A stretch of 64,000 nucleotides of DNA from Streptomyces minutiscleroticus (GTDB taxonomy: Bacteria; Actinomycetota; Actinomycetes; Streptomycetales; Streptomycetaceae): the NCBI RefSeq assembly GCF_014650875.1, contig NZ_BMVU01000038.1, positions 1 through 64,000 of the forward strand, written 5' to 3'. The stretch's first letter is position 1, and each line of letters starts with the position of its first letter. Shown here piece after piece: positions 26,590-34,801 of this stretch. The position numbers were made by a program, and so were the translations under genes. The notes beneath the pieces were generated by a model. It did no database searches. It saw only the letters and a list, made by a program, of their open reading frames with translations, and was not told the origin of the DNA.

Positions 26590-27444
26590 TCAGCCGCGCG
26601 GACGGACGGCGGAGGGGACGCCGTCGTGCCGCGCGGTCAGCGTGGTGCTGTAGCCGCCGTCGTCCGGAGCGGGGTCGGGATCCGGGTCGTCGCCGCTGTC
26701 GGGGAGGGCGAGGACCAGCACTATCAGGCCCACGGCGAGGACGAGGCCGACGGCTCCGCAGATCATCCCGGCCAGGGCCTGGCCCCCGTTGGTCGCCTCA
26801 CCGCGGCGGACCTTGCCCCGGGCGATCCCGCCGAGGACGAGGGCGAGGATCCCGAGCAGGACGGTCAGCGGCCAGAGGCAGAACAGGGACACCGCGATGA
26901 TCCCGAGGACGAGCGCGGCCGTGCCCAGGCCGTTGCCGGGCGCCGGGGGCACGGCGGGCCAGCCGTATCCGTACGCGCCCTGGGGGTACCCCTGCCCGCC
27001 GTACGCGGCGGGTCCCGGGTAGCCGTAGGGGACGTGCCCCGGACCGTCCGGCGCGAGGGGCGGCGGAGGAACGGGCCCGCCGCCGTGGGCCGGGGCGGAC
27101 GGGGACGGCCAGGCACCGCCGGGCGGAACCGCTCCGCCCGCCCCCGCGCCCGGGAAGCCGCCCGCGCCCGGGAACGCCGTGACGGTCTGCCGGTCCTGCA
27201 CGGGCGGCCCGGCGGGGGCGCCGCCGTCCTCGGCCGGCGGTGCCCAGGGGTCCGGCGCCGAGGGACCCGGCCCGGCCCAGGGGTCGTCACCGGGCGCGGA
27301 GGGGGACTCCGGGGCGGGGGGAGGCGCGGAGGGGGACGCCGGGGCGGGCGGCTGCGGACGGGAGTGCGGCCGGTCCTCGGGCGGTGCCCACGGATCCGGG
27401 GCGTCCCCCTGCGGCGTACCCGGCGACTGCGCGGCGTCGGACAT
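26590..27444 (-). CDS. DUF4190-type membrane protein
   Basis: 284 aa from the ATG at 27444, preceded by a G-rich ribosome site. Residues 1-165 are Pro/Gly/Ala-rich and predicted disordered (for example DPWAPPEDRPHSRPQPPAP). Then come two membrane segments around GLGTAALVLGIIAVSLFCLWP and LAGMICGAVGLVLAVGLIVL, flanking the characteristic loop GGIARGKVRRGEATNGGQAL of DUF4190. The tail is short and acidic. The function is unknown; similar Streptomyces proteins are numerous and usually monocistronic. It is divergent from the deaminase gene. Confidence 0.75.
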   Translation of the reverse strand: MSDAAQSPGTPQGDAPDPWAPPEDRPHSRPQPPAPASPSAPPPAPESPSAPGDDPWAGPGPSAPDPWAPPAEDGGAPAGPPVQDRQTVTAFPGAGGFPGAGAGGAVPPGGAWPSPSAPAHGGGPVPPPPLAPDGPGHVPYGYPGPAAYGGQGYPQGAYGYGWPAVPPAPGNGLGTAALVLGIIAVSLFCLWPLTVLLGILALVLGGIARGKVRRGEATNGGQALAGMICGAVGLVLAVGLIVLVLALPDSGDDPDPDPAPDDGGYSTTLTARHDGVPSAVRPRG

Positions 27445-27596
27445 GCGCGGACGTCCCCCCTCTGTCGTACGTCCTGTCATGCTACGGCCCACCCCCGCGC
27501 TCCCCGCACCCCGGCCTACGATGATCCCCGGCACCATCGATCAGCCGATCACCGCCGCCGTGCCCGCATCCGGCGGCCGCCCCCGGGGAGGAACCC

Positions 27597-28637
27597 TTGA
27601 CCGACCAACGCGACCTGCACGCCTTCATCGCCGGGCTGCCCAAGGCCGAGCTCCACGTGCACCACGTCGGATCCGCCTCCCCGCGCATCGTCTCCGAACT
27701 GGCCGCGCGCCACCCCGACTCCAAGGTGCCCTCCGACCCCGAGGCGCTCGCGGACTTCTTCACGTTCACGGACTTCGCGCACTTCATCACCGTGTACCTG
27801 TCCGTCGTGGACCTCATCCGCACCCCCGAGGACGTGCGGCTGCTGACGTACGAGGTCGCCCGGGACATGGCCCGCCAGCAGGTGCGGTACGCGGAGCTGA
27901 CGGTCACCCCGTTCTCCTCGACCCGCCGGGGCATCGACGAGCGGGCGTTCATGGACGCGATCGAGGACGCGCGCAAGGCGGCCGAGGCCGACTTCGGCAC
28001 GGTGCTGCGCTGGTGCTTCGACATCCCCGGCGAGGCCGGCCCGGAGTCCGCCGAGGAGACCTGCCGGCTCGCCACCGACGACGCGGTCCGCCCGGAGGGC
28101 CTGGTCTCCTTCGGTCTGGGCGGGCCCGAGATCGGCGTGCCCCGGCCGCAGTTCAAGCCGTACTTCGACCGCGCGATCGCGGCCGGCCTGCACTCCGTGC
28201 CGCACGCCGGCGAGACGACGGGTCCGGAGACCGTGTGGGACGCGCTGCGCGACCTGCGGGCCGAGCGCATCGGGCACGGCACCAGCTCCACGCGGGACCC
28301 GAAGCTGCTGGAGCACCTGGCCGAGCGGCGCGTCCCGCTGGAGGTCTGCCCGACCTCCAACATCGCCACCCGGGCCGTGCGCAGCCTCGACGAGCACCCG
28401 ATCAGGGAGATGGTCGCGGCCGGCGTGCTCGTCACCGTGAACTCCGACGACCCGCCGATGTTCGGCACCGACCTCAACAACGAGTACGCGGTCGCCGCCC
28501 GCCTGCTCGGCCTGGACGAGCGGGGCGTCGCCGAGCTGGCCAAGAACGCGGTGCACGCCTCGTTCCTGGACGCGGCCGGCAAGGCGCGCATCGCCGACGA
28601 GATCGACGCGTACACCTCGGCGTGGCTCGCGGTCTGA
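27597..28637 (+). CDS. mqnX: Adenosine-deaminase-family enzyme, probably 6-aminodeoxyfutalosine deaminase
   Basis: 346 aa. The start is a TTG at 27597 with GAGGAAC upstream. Family residues are all present: the zinc HxH in KAELHVHHVG, the zinc histidine and general-base region in VPHAGETTGPETVWDAL, RIGHGTSSTRDPKLLEHL, EVCPTSNIATRAV and the aspartate pair in VTVNSDDPPMFGTDL. It would usually be annotated as adenosine deaminase. From memory, the Streptomyces avermitilis gene in this neighbourhood (Sav2595) deaminates 6-aminodeoxyfutalosine for the menaquinone route, so I favour that activity. That link rests on recalled literature and synteny, not on a search. Confidence 0.7.
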   Translation: MTDQRDLHAFIAGLPKAELHVHHVGSASPRIVSELAARHPDSKVPSDPEALADFFTFTDFAHFITVYLSVVDLIRTPEDVRLLTYEVARDMARQQVRYAELTVTPFSSTRRGIDERAFMDAIEDARKAAEADFGTVLRWCFDIPGEAGPESAEETCRLATDDAVRPEGLVSFGLGGPEIGVPRPQFKPYFDRAIAAGLHSVPHAGETTGPETVWDALRDLRAERIGHGTSSTRDPKLLEHLAERRVPLEVCPTSNIATRAVRSLDEHPIREMVAAGVLVTVNSDDPPMFGTDLNNEYAVAARLLGLDERGVAELAKNAVHASFLDAAGKARIADEIDAYTSAWLAV

Positions 28638-28657
28638 GGCGCCGCCACAATGGGCCC

Positions 28658-29350
28658 ATGCGCACCGTCACCGCCGTGGCCCACCGCGGCGACCCGTACC
28701 GGGTCCGCGAGAACACCCTGGACTCCCTGCGTTCCGCGCTCCGCTCGGGCGCGGACGCCGTGGAGATCGACGTACGGCTGACCCGGGACGGCGTCCCGGT
28801 GCTCCTGCACGACGAGACGCTGAAGCGGCTGTGGGAGGTCGACCGGCCGGTGCGTTCGCTCTCCTCGGACGAGGTGCGCGGGCTCACGGCCGGCGGAGTG
28901 CCCACGCTGGCCGATGCCCTGGAGGCCACCGGGGACAGCCGGGTCATGGTCGACCTGCCGGGCTCCCCGGACGTGCGCGCGGTGCGCCGGATCGCCGGTG
29001 TCGCCGGCGACCTGGGGGCGGCGGAGCGGGTGTACTACTGCGGGGGCGCCCGGACGATGCTGGCCGTGCGCGCGGCCGACCCGCACGCCGAGATCGCCCT
29101 CACCTGGACGACGCTGGCGCCGCCCCGGCCCGCGCTGCTCGACGCGGTGCGGCCGCGGTGGCTCAACTACCGCTTCGGCCTGGTCGACCGCGACCTCGCG
29201 GCCCGCGTCCGCCGCGGCGGCCACCTGCTGTCGGTGTGGACGCCGGACACCCGCCGCTCCCTGCGCCGCATGCTCGGCCTGGAGGTCGACTCCATCACCA
29301 CGAACCGCGTCGACGTCCTGACCGCCCTGCGCGCGGCGGACACGGCGTGA
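28658..29350 (+). CDS. Glycerophosphodiester phosphodiesterase
   Basis: 230 aa, starting 20 bp after the deaminase stop, so probably co-transcribed. The active site is clear: AVAHRGDPYRVRENTLDSL (catalytic histidine and arginine), then ADAVEIDVRLTRDGVPVLLH (metal-binding glutamate and aspartate) and the second catalytic histidine in LLHDETLKRL. The C-terminal strand-helix motifs GGHLLSVWTPDTRRSL and VDSITTNRVDVL complete the TIM barrel. It hydrolyses deacylated phospholipids to glycerol-3-phosphate and an alcohol. There is no signal peptide, so it is cytoplasmic. The protein is slightly shorter than the usual 240-250 aa. Confidence 0.87.
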   Translation: MRTVTAVAHRGDPYRVRENTLDSLRSALRSGADAVEIDVRLTRDGVPVLLHDETLKRLWEVDRPVRSLSSDEVRGLTAGGVPTLADALEATGDSRVMVDLPGSPDVRAVRRIAGVAGDLGAAERVYYCGGARTMLAVRAADPHAEIALTWTTLAPPRPALLDAVRPRWLNYRFGLVDRDLAARVRRGGHLLSVWTPDTRRSLRRMLGLEVDSITTNRVDVLTALRAADTA

Positions 29351-29561
29351 GGGCCCCGGCGGGCCGGCGGCACCAGCGCGGGGGCGCCTGATCCGCCTCG
29401 ACCCCCTAGGGGGACGACCCCGAGCAACTCCCTTACAGAACGGGCGAGTTGCCCAGGGAGCTCTCCGGGCGCGTCCCCTCCCCCACGACGATACGGACCG
29501 GCGCCCCGCCGCCGGAGGATGACCGCTGTCGATCACCGCACACGGTCCCGAGGAGTCGTCC

Positions 29562-30739
29562 ATGCCGTTCCGCGCCACCGGCCGCACCCGCGTCACCGCG
29601 CTCGCCGCCGCCCTCGTCGTCCTGGGTCTCGCCGCCGCCCCCGCGGGCGCCGCCCCCGCGCCCGCCTCCCCGGTCCCCGAGTGCTCCGCGGCCACCGGCG
29701 GCGCCTCCGCGCCGGACGCCCGCGCCCTGTGCGGGGCGCTCGCCGGCCTGCCGGACGGCGACGCCACGGCCGCGCTCGTCCGGGTCGGCGGGACGGACGG
29801 CACCTGGCGGGGCGGCGCCGGGGTGCGCGACCTGCCGAGCGGCAGGGCGGCCCACCCGGACGCCCTGTTCCGGGCGGGCTCGACGACGAAGGCCGTCACG
29901 GCGGCGGTGGTGCTCCAGCTGGCCGCCGAGGGGAGGGTCGACCTCGGCGGGCCGGCGCGGGCGTACCTGCCCGGCCTGCTGCCGGCGAGGTTCCGGCACG
30001 TCACCGTGCGGCAGCTGCTGAACCACACCAGCGGCATCCCGGCGGGCGACGCCTTCGGGGACTCCTTCGAGGAGGCGTACGCGCACCGCTTCGACACGCT
30101 GACGCCGCAGGAGCTGGTGGCGTCGGCGGTGGCCAAGGGCCCGGAGTTCGCCCCCGGCCGGCGGCAGCACTACCTCAACATCAACTACACGCTCCTCGGC
30201 CTGCTCGTGGAGGAGGTCACCGGACGGCCGTACGAGAGCGAGGCGGCGCGGCGGGTGCTGCGCCCCGCCGGGATGCGGCACACGTACTTCCCCGGCGCCG
30301 ACCCGCGCATCGACGGCCCGCACAACCGCGGCTACCAGGCCGTTCCGCGGGCCGACGGCGGCCGGCGGTTCGTCGACGTCACCGAGTGGAACTCGTCGGG
30401 CAGCTGGGCCGCCGGCGACATGATCTCCACGACGGCGGACCTGGAGCGGCTGGTCACCCACCTGTTCCGGGCGACCTCGTGCCGCGGCCGCAGCTGAGGG
30501 AGATGTTCACGCTTCCGCGGGGCGTCTCCGGGGCCACCCTGAGCGCCGGGCTGCAGCGCACCGTGCTCGACGGCGAGGAGTACTGGGGCAAGTCGGGCGC
30601 CCGGTACGGCTACGGCACGGCGATGGCGGCGACGCGCGACCTGTCGCGCACGGTCGTCTACTCGGTGAACGCGACGGACGCCAAGGGCGAGGGGATGAAC
30701 CCGGTCGCGGAGCGGATCGTCATGGCCGCGGTGAGGTGA
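29562..30739 (+). pseudogene. Frameshifted secreted serine hydrolase (beta-lactamase/D-Ala-D-Ala carboxypeptidase class C fold)
   Basis: The ATG at 29562 has a GAGGAG site and begins a signal peptide (VTALAAALVVLGLAAAPAGA). The active-site SxxK is FRAGSTTKAVTAAV, the second motif YLN is in HYLNINYTLLG, and family stretches such as LLNHTSGIPAGD are intact. At about 30469-30471 the run of G is one base short. The frame then stops at 30497, while the next frame continues PRPQLREMFTLPRGVSG and the third motif region YWGKSGARYGYGTAM to a stop at 30739. Restoring one G gives an uninterrupted protein of about 392 aa. Either a genuine recent loss or a sequencing error. Confidence 0.85.
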
Positions 30740-31081
30740 CGCAGCCTCCGCCCCGGTGCCGCAGCAACCGCTGGGCGACCGCGTGCGAGGCGGCGCCACA
30801 CGCCCTGCGGCACGGCCGGGTGGCGCGCACGGAGCACGGGCGTGTTCCGGCGCAGCCGTCCCGGCGCCGTCGCGCACTCCTCCGCGTCGTGCAGGGCCCG
30901 GGCCGCCAGGAGCCCCAGGACGGCCGCAGCCGGAAGCCGTTCCTCGGCGCCGCCCACGGCCACGCAGTCTGCACGACGCCCGGGGCGCACCGGCGGGTTC
31001 CGGACACCGGGGGCACGCGCGGCGCGGCGCGGACGGGTCACCCCGTCCGGGCCGCGCCGGGTGCTCACCGGAACCGCCGGA
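30740..31081. other. Gap with a gene remnant
   Basis: These 342 bases separate the serine hydrolase from the convergent aldehyde dehydrogenase gene. Apart from the HXXEE-like remnant at 30784-30948 I see no gene, no strong hairpin and no promoter. Long open frames on both strands across it are compositional. Confidence 0.4.
30784..30948 (-). pseudogene. Probable remnant of an HXXEE-domain membrane protein gene
   Basis: The minus strand encodes LPAAAVLGLLAARALHDAEE followed by APGRLRRNTPVLRARHPAVP and QGVWRRL. The ALHDAEE core with a following basic, Pro-containing helix is the pattern of HXXEE-domain proteins, small membrane proteins of unknown function. Full-length relatives have about 100 more residues with several membrane segments, and these are missing here. 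There is no convincing start. Recognition rests on one short motif. Confidence 0.4.
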
Positions 31082-32521
31082 TCAGCCCTCGATCGACGTC
31101 ATCACGTGCTTGATGCGCGTGTAGTCGTCGAAGCCGTACGCCGACAGGTCCTTGCCGTAGCCGGACTTCTTGAAGCCGCCGTGCGGCATCTCCGCGACCA
31201 GCGGGATGTGGGTGTTGATCCACACGCAGCCGAAGTCGAGGGCCTTGGACAGGCGCATCGCGCGGGCGTGGTCCTTCGTCCAGACCGAGGAGGCCAGGGC
31301 GTACTCGACGCCGTTGGCGTACTCGATCGCCTGGGCCTCGTCCGTGAAGGGCTGGACGGTGATGACCGGGCCGAAGACCTCGTTCTGGACGATCTCGTCG
31401 TCCTGCTTGAGCCCGGAGACGACGGTCGGGGCGTAGAAGTAGCCCTTCTCGCCGACGCGGTGGCCGCCGGCCTCGACCTTGGCGTGGGCGGGCAGCCGCT
31501 CGATGAAGCCGGAGACCTGCTTGAGCTGGTTGGGGTTGTTCAGGGGTCCGTACAGGACGTCCTCGTCGTCGGGCTGCCCGGTCTTCGTCTCCGCGGCGGC
31601 CTTGGCGAGCGCGGCCACGAACTCGTCGTGGATGGACTCCTGGACCAGCACGCGGGTGGCGGCCGTGCAGTCCTGCCCGGCGTTGAAGAAGCCCGCCACG
31701 GAGATGTCCTCGACGGCCTTGGCGATGTCGGTGTCCTCGAAGACCACGACCGGCGCCTTGCCGCCCAGCTCCAGGTGGACCCGCTTGAGGTCCTTGGAGG
31801 CGGACTCGGCGACCTGCATGCCGGCGCGCACGGACCCGGTGATGGAGGCCATCGCCGGCGTCCTGTGCTCGACCATGAGGCGCCCGGTGTCGCGGTCGCC
31901 GCAGACCACGTTGAAGACGCCCTTGGGCACGATCGAGCCGATGATCTCGGCGATCAGGACGGTGGAGGCGGGGGTGGTGTCGGACGGCTTGAGCACCACC
32001 GTGTTGCCCGCGGCGAGCGCCGGGGCGAACTTCCACACGGCCATCATCATCGGGTAGTTCCACGGCGCGACCTGCGCGCAGACGCCGACCGGCTCGCGGC
32101 GCACGATGGAGGTCAGGCCCTCCATGTACTCGCCGGCCGCGCGGCCCTCCAGCATGCGGGCCGCGCCCGCGAAGAAGCGGATCTGGTCGACCATCGGCGG
32201 GATCTCCTCCGACCGGGTCAGACCGATCGGCTTGCCGGTGTTCTCCACCTCCGCGGCGATGAGCTCCTCGGCCCGCTCCTCGAAGGCGTCGGCGATCTTC
32301 AGTAGGGCCTTCTGGCGCTCGGCCGGGGTGGCGTCGCGCCAGGCCGGGAAGGCCGCGGCGGCGGCCGCCATCGCGGCGTCGACGTCCGCCTCGCCGGACA
32401 GCGGCGCGGTCGCGTAGACCTCGCCCGTCGCGGGGTTGACCACCTCGGTGGTCCGTCCGTCGGCGGCGTCGCGGAACTCTCCGTCGATGTAGTTGCGCAG
32501 ACGACGCAGCTCGGTGCTCAC
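31082..32521 (-). CDS. prr: Gamma-aminobutyraldehyde dehydrogenase (second copy)
   Basis: 479 aa. Motifs are QVAPWNYPMMMAVWKF, VLKPSDTTPASTVLIA, MASITGSVRAGMQVAE, the base in HLELGGKAPVVVFED and the nucleophile in FFNAGQDCTAATRVLV; it ends GGFKKSGYGKDLSAYGFDDY and RIKHVMTSIEG. This is the E. coli YdcW/Prr-like branch that oxidises 4-aminobutanal to GABA. It is divergent from the Lrp/AsnC gene, and the aminotransferase that would supply 4-aminobutanal follows that regulator. A split palindrome lies 95 bp before its start. It is about half identical by eye to the copy at 22.3 kb, so the two are paralogues rather than a recent duplication. Confidence 0.85.
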   Translation of the reverse strand: MSTELRRLRNYIDGEFRDAADGRTTEVVNPATGEVYATAPLSGEADVDAAMAAAAAAFPAWRDATPAERQKALLKIADAFEERAEELIAAEVENTGKPIGLTRSEEIPPMVDQIRFFAGAARMLEGRAAGEYMEGLTSIVRREPVGVCAQVAPWNYPMMMAVWKFAPALAAGNTVVLKPSDTTPASTVLIAEIIGSIVPKGVFNVVCGDRDTGRLMVEHRTPAMASITGSVRAGMQVAESASKDLKRVHLELGGKAPVVVFEDTDIAKAVEDISVAGFFNAGQDCTAATRVLVQESIHDEFVAALAKAAAETKTGQPDDEDVLYGPLNNPNQLKQVSGFIERLPAHAKVEAGGHRVGEKGYFYAPTVVSGLKQDDEIVQNEVFGPVITVQPFTDEAQAIEYANGVEYALASSVWTKDHARAMRLSKALDFGCVWINTHIPLVAEMPHGGFKKSGYGKDLSAYGFDDYTRIKHVMTSIEG

Positions 32522-32615
32522 TGCCCGGCCCTCCTGATCAGATGTCCAAACGCTGAGACGTCCACCCTAGTGGGAGAGCCGACGTTTTCAACACCCCTCA
32601 TCCCGCCAGGGCTGC

Positions 32616-32653
32616 GAAATCCGTATACATCGATCTCGTAAACAACGGATTTC
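32616..32653. promoter_or_regulatory. Split palindrome between prr and the Lrp/AsnC gene (shared polyamine operator, copy B)
   Basis: GAAATCCGT at 32616-32624 and ACGGATTTC at 32645-32653 are perfect 9-base complements separated by exactly 20 bases. The right arm ends 48 bp before the regulator's start. The left arm is 95 bp before the aldehyde dehydrogenase start. Same core (TCCGT...ACGGA) and same spacer as the site before the pot operon at 23985-24020. Two turns of helix between half-sites would fit a multimeric Lrp/AsnC protein. Confidence 0.65.
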
Positions 32654-32701
32654 ATTGATTCGACCTTGCGGAACTGTCGACTCCTCGTGCACAGTGAGGT
32701 C

Positions 32702-33202
32702 GTGGCCAGTCGAAGCGCAGACCAGAGGGACTCCCGGCAGTCCAGGAACGGCACCCCCCAGCTGGACGCCGTCTCCCTCGCGATCATCGAGCAGCTCCAG
32801 GAGGACGGCCGCCGGCCGTACGCGGCGATCGGCAAGGCCGTCGGCCTGTCCGAGGCCGCCGTGCGCCAGCGCGTCCAGAAACTGCTCGACCAGGGCGTGA
32901 TGCAGATCGTCGCCGTCACGGACCCGCTCACCGTGGGCTTCCGCAGACAGGCGATGGTCGGCATCACCGTCGAGGGCGACGTGGACCCGGTCGCCGACGC
33001 GCTGACCGCCATGGCGGAGGTCGAGTACGTGGTGATGACGGCGGGCTCCTTCGACCTCCTCGTGGAGATCGTCTGCGAGGACGACGAGCAGCTGCTGGAC
33101 GTCATCAACAAGCGCATCCGGGTCCTGCCCGGCGTGCGCGCCACCGAGAGCTTCGTCTACCTCAAGCTGAAGAAGCAGACCTACATGTGGGGAACCCGAT
33201 AG
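32702..33202 (+). CDS. Lrp/AsnC-family transcriptional regulator
   Basis: 166 aa from the GTG at 32702 (site TGAGG close upstream). The N-terminal helix-turn-helix is LDAVSLAIIEQLQEDGRRPY followed by AAIGKAVGLSEAAVRQRVQK. The C-terminal RAM ligand-binding domain includes DPLTVGFRRQAMVGITVEG and AEVEYVVMTAGSFDLLVEIV. The gene is 3 bp from the polyamine aminotransferase and divergent from the aminobutyraldehyde dehydrogenase. It is therefore the natural candidate to sense a polyamine or an amino acid product and bind the split palindrome next to its own start. Confidence 0.88.
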   Translation: MASRSADQRDSRQSRNGTPQLDAVSLAIIEQLQEDGRRPYAAIGKAVGLSEAAVRQRVQKLLDQGVMQIVAVTDPLTVGFRRQAMVGITVEGDVDPVADALTAMAEVEYVVMTAGSFDLLVEIVCEDDEQLLDVINKRIRVLPGVRATESFVYLKLKKQTYMWGTR

Positions 33203-33204
33203 CC

Positions 33205-34569
33205 GTGAGCACCAAGGACCTCAGCAAGTCCGCGTACGACCACCTGTGGATGCACTTCACCCGCATGTCCTCGTACGAGAACGCGCCCGTTCCCACCATC
33301 GTCCGTGGCGAGGGCACCTACATCTACGACGACCGGGGCAGGCGCTACCTCGACGGCCTCGCGGGCCTGTTCGTGGTCCAGGCCGGGCACGGCCGCGCCG
33401 AGCTGGCCGAGACGGCGTTCAAGCAGGCGCAGGAGCTGGCGTTCTTCCCGGTGTGGTCCTACGCCCACCCCAAGGCCGTCGAACTCGCCGAGCGCCTGGC
33501 CGGGTACGCGCCCGGCGACCTGAACAAGGTCTTCTTCACCACCGGCGGCGGCGAGGCCGTCGAGACCGCCTGGAAGCTCGCCAAGCAGTACTTCAAGCTC
33601 ACCGGCAAGCCGACCAAGCACAAGGTCATATCCCGTGCCGTGGCCTACCACGGCACCCCGCAGGGCGCCCTGTCCATCACCGGGCTGCCCGCCCTGAAGG
33701 CCCCGTTCGAGCCGCTGGTCCCCGGCGCGCACAAGGTGGCGAACACCAACATCTACCGCGCCCCGATCCACGGCGACGACCCCGAGGCGTTCGGCCGCTG
33801 GGCCGCCGACCAGATCGAGCAGCAGATCCTCTTCGAGGGCCCGGACACGGTCGCGGCCGTCTTCCTGGAGCCGGTGCAGAACGCGGGCGGCTGCTTCCCG
33901 CCGCCGCCCGGCTACTTCCAGCGGGTGCGCGAGATCTGCGACCAGTACGACGTGCTGCTCGTCTCCGACGAGGTGATCTGCGCCTTCGGCCGGCTCGGCA
34001 CCATGTTCGCCTGCGACAAGTTCGGCTACGTGCCCGACATGATCACCTGCGCCAAGGGCATGACCTCGGGCTACTCCCCGATCGGCGCGTGCATCGTCTC
34101 CGACCGCATCGCCGAGCCCTTCTACAAGGGCGGCAACACCTTCCTGCACGGCTACACCTTCGGCGGCCACCCGGTCTCCGCGGCCGTGGGCCTGGCCAAC
34201 CTCGACCTGTTCGAGCGGGAGGGTCTCAACCAGCACGTGCTGGACAACGAGAGCGCGTTCCTGACGACCCTGCAGAAGCTGCACGACCTGCCGATCGTCG
34301 GCGACGTCCGCGGCAACGGCTTCTTCTACGGCATCGAGCTGGTCAAGGACAAGGCCACCAAGGAGACGTTCACCGAGGAGGAGTCCGAGCGCATCCTGTA
34401 CGGCTTCGTCTCCAAGAAGCTCTTCGAGTACGGCCTGTACTGCCGCGCCGACGACCGCGGCGACCCGGTCATCCAGCTCTCGCCGCCGCTGATCTCGGAC
34501 CGGTCGACGTTCGACGAGATCGAGGGGATCGTCCGGCAGGTGCTGACGGAGGCGTGGACGCAGCTCTGA
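33205..34569 (+). CDS. Polyamine (putrescine):pyruvate-type aminotransferase
   Basis: 454 aa class III PLP enzyme. The GTG at 33205 with GGGGAAC upstream is preferred; the ATG at 33187 would overlap the regulator gene. Features are TTGGGEAVETAWKLAKQYFK, RAVAYHGTPQGALS, LLVSDEVICAFGRLGTMF (PLP aspartate) and the Schiff-base lysine in MITCAKGMTSGYSPIG. This arrangement and the N-terminal DHLWMHFTRMSSYENA fit the SpuC/beta-alanine-pyruvate branch. It would turn putrescine into 4-aminobutanal, the substrate of the divergent dehydrogenase. Only 2 bp separate it from the Lrp/AsnC gene, so they form an operon. Confidence 0.83.
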   Translation: MSTKDLSKSAYDHLWMHFTRMSSYENAPVPTIVRGEGTYIYDDRGRRYLDGLAGLFVVQAGHGRAELAETAFKQAQELAFFPVWSYAHPKAVELAERLAGYAPGDLNKVFFTTGGGEAVETAWKLAKQYFKLTGKPTKHKVISRAVAYHGTPQGALSITGLPALKAPFEPLVPGAHKVANTNIYRAPIHGDDPEAFGRWAADQIEQQILFEGPDTVAAVFLEPVQNAGGCFPPPPGYFQRVREICDQYDVLLVSDEVICAFGRLGTMFACDKFGYVPDMITCAKGMTSGYSPIGACIVSDRIAEPFYKGGNTFLHGYTFGGHPVSAAVGLANLDLFEREGLNQHVLDNESAFLTTLQKLHDLPIVGDVRGNGFFYGIELVKDKATKETFTEEESERILYGFVSKKLFEYGLYCRADDRGDPVIQLSPPLISDRSTFDEIEGIVRQVLTEAWTQL

Positions 34570-34631
34570 CCCCCGTCGGGGGCCCCGCTCCGCCACCAGG
34601 GGGCCCTATCTTCCGTTCGGATGATCAACGA

Positions 34632-34678
34632 CGGCCCCGGTGTCGCCCGTTCGAGTGAGAATCGGCGATCCGGGGCCG
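34632..34678 (+). terminator. Possible terminator after the aminotransferase
   Basis: CGGCCCCGG at 34632-34640 pairs with CCGGGGCCG at 34670-34678. The 29-base loop contains a smaller TCGCC/GGCGA stem. It lies 62 bp after the aminotransferase stop. There is no U-tract, so the call is weak. Confidence 0.35.
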
Positions 34679-34801
34679 CGTGCTGTCCTGCGCCGCCGTC
34701 CCGGAAACCTAGCGTGCCTGTGACCGATCGGCCCTGCCTTCGTTCCCCCGGACGGGGGATCTCCGCACGGACATCAGATCTGAACAACGAGGTGTACGCC
34801 C

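Noticed and set aside
29424..29452. GCAACTC/GAGTTGC inverted repeat before the serine hydrolase
   Set aside because: Arms are only 7 bp with a 15-base loop and no partner copy was found; too weak to call an operator or terminator.
30720..31016. Alternative 98-codon frame over the HXXEE remnant
   Set aside because: The motif is encoded in a different frame; this one is Arg/Cys-rich and compositional.
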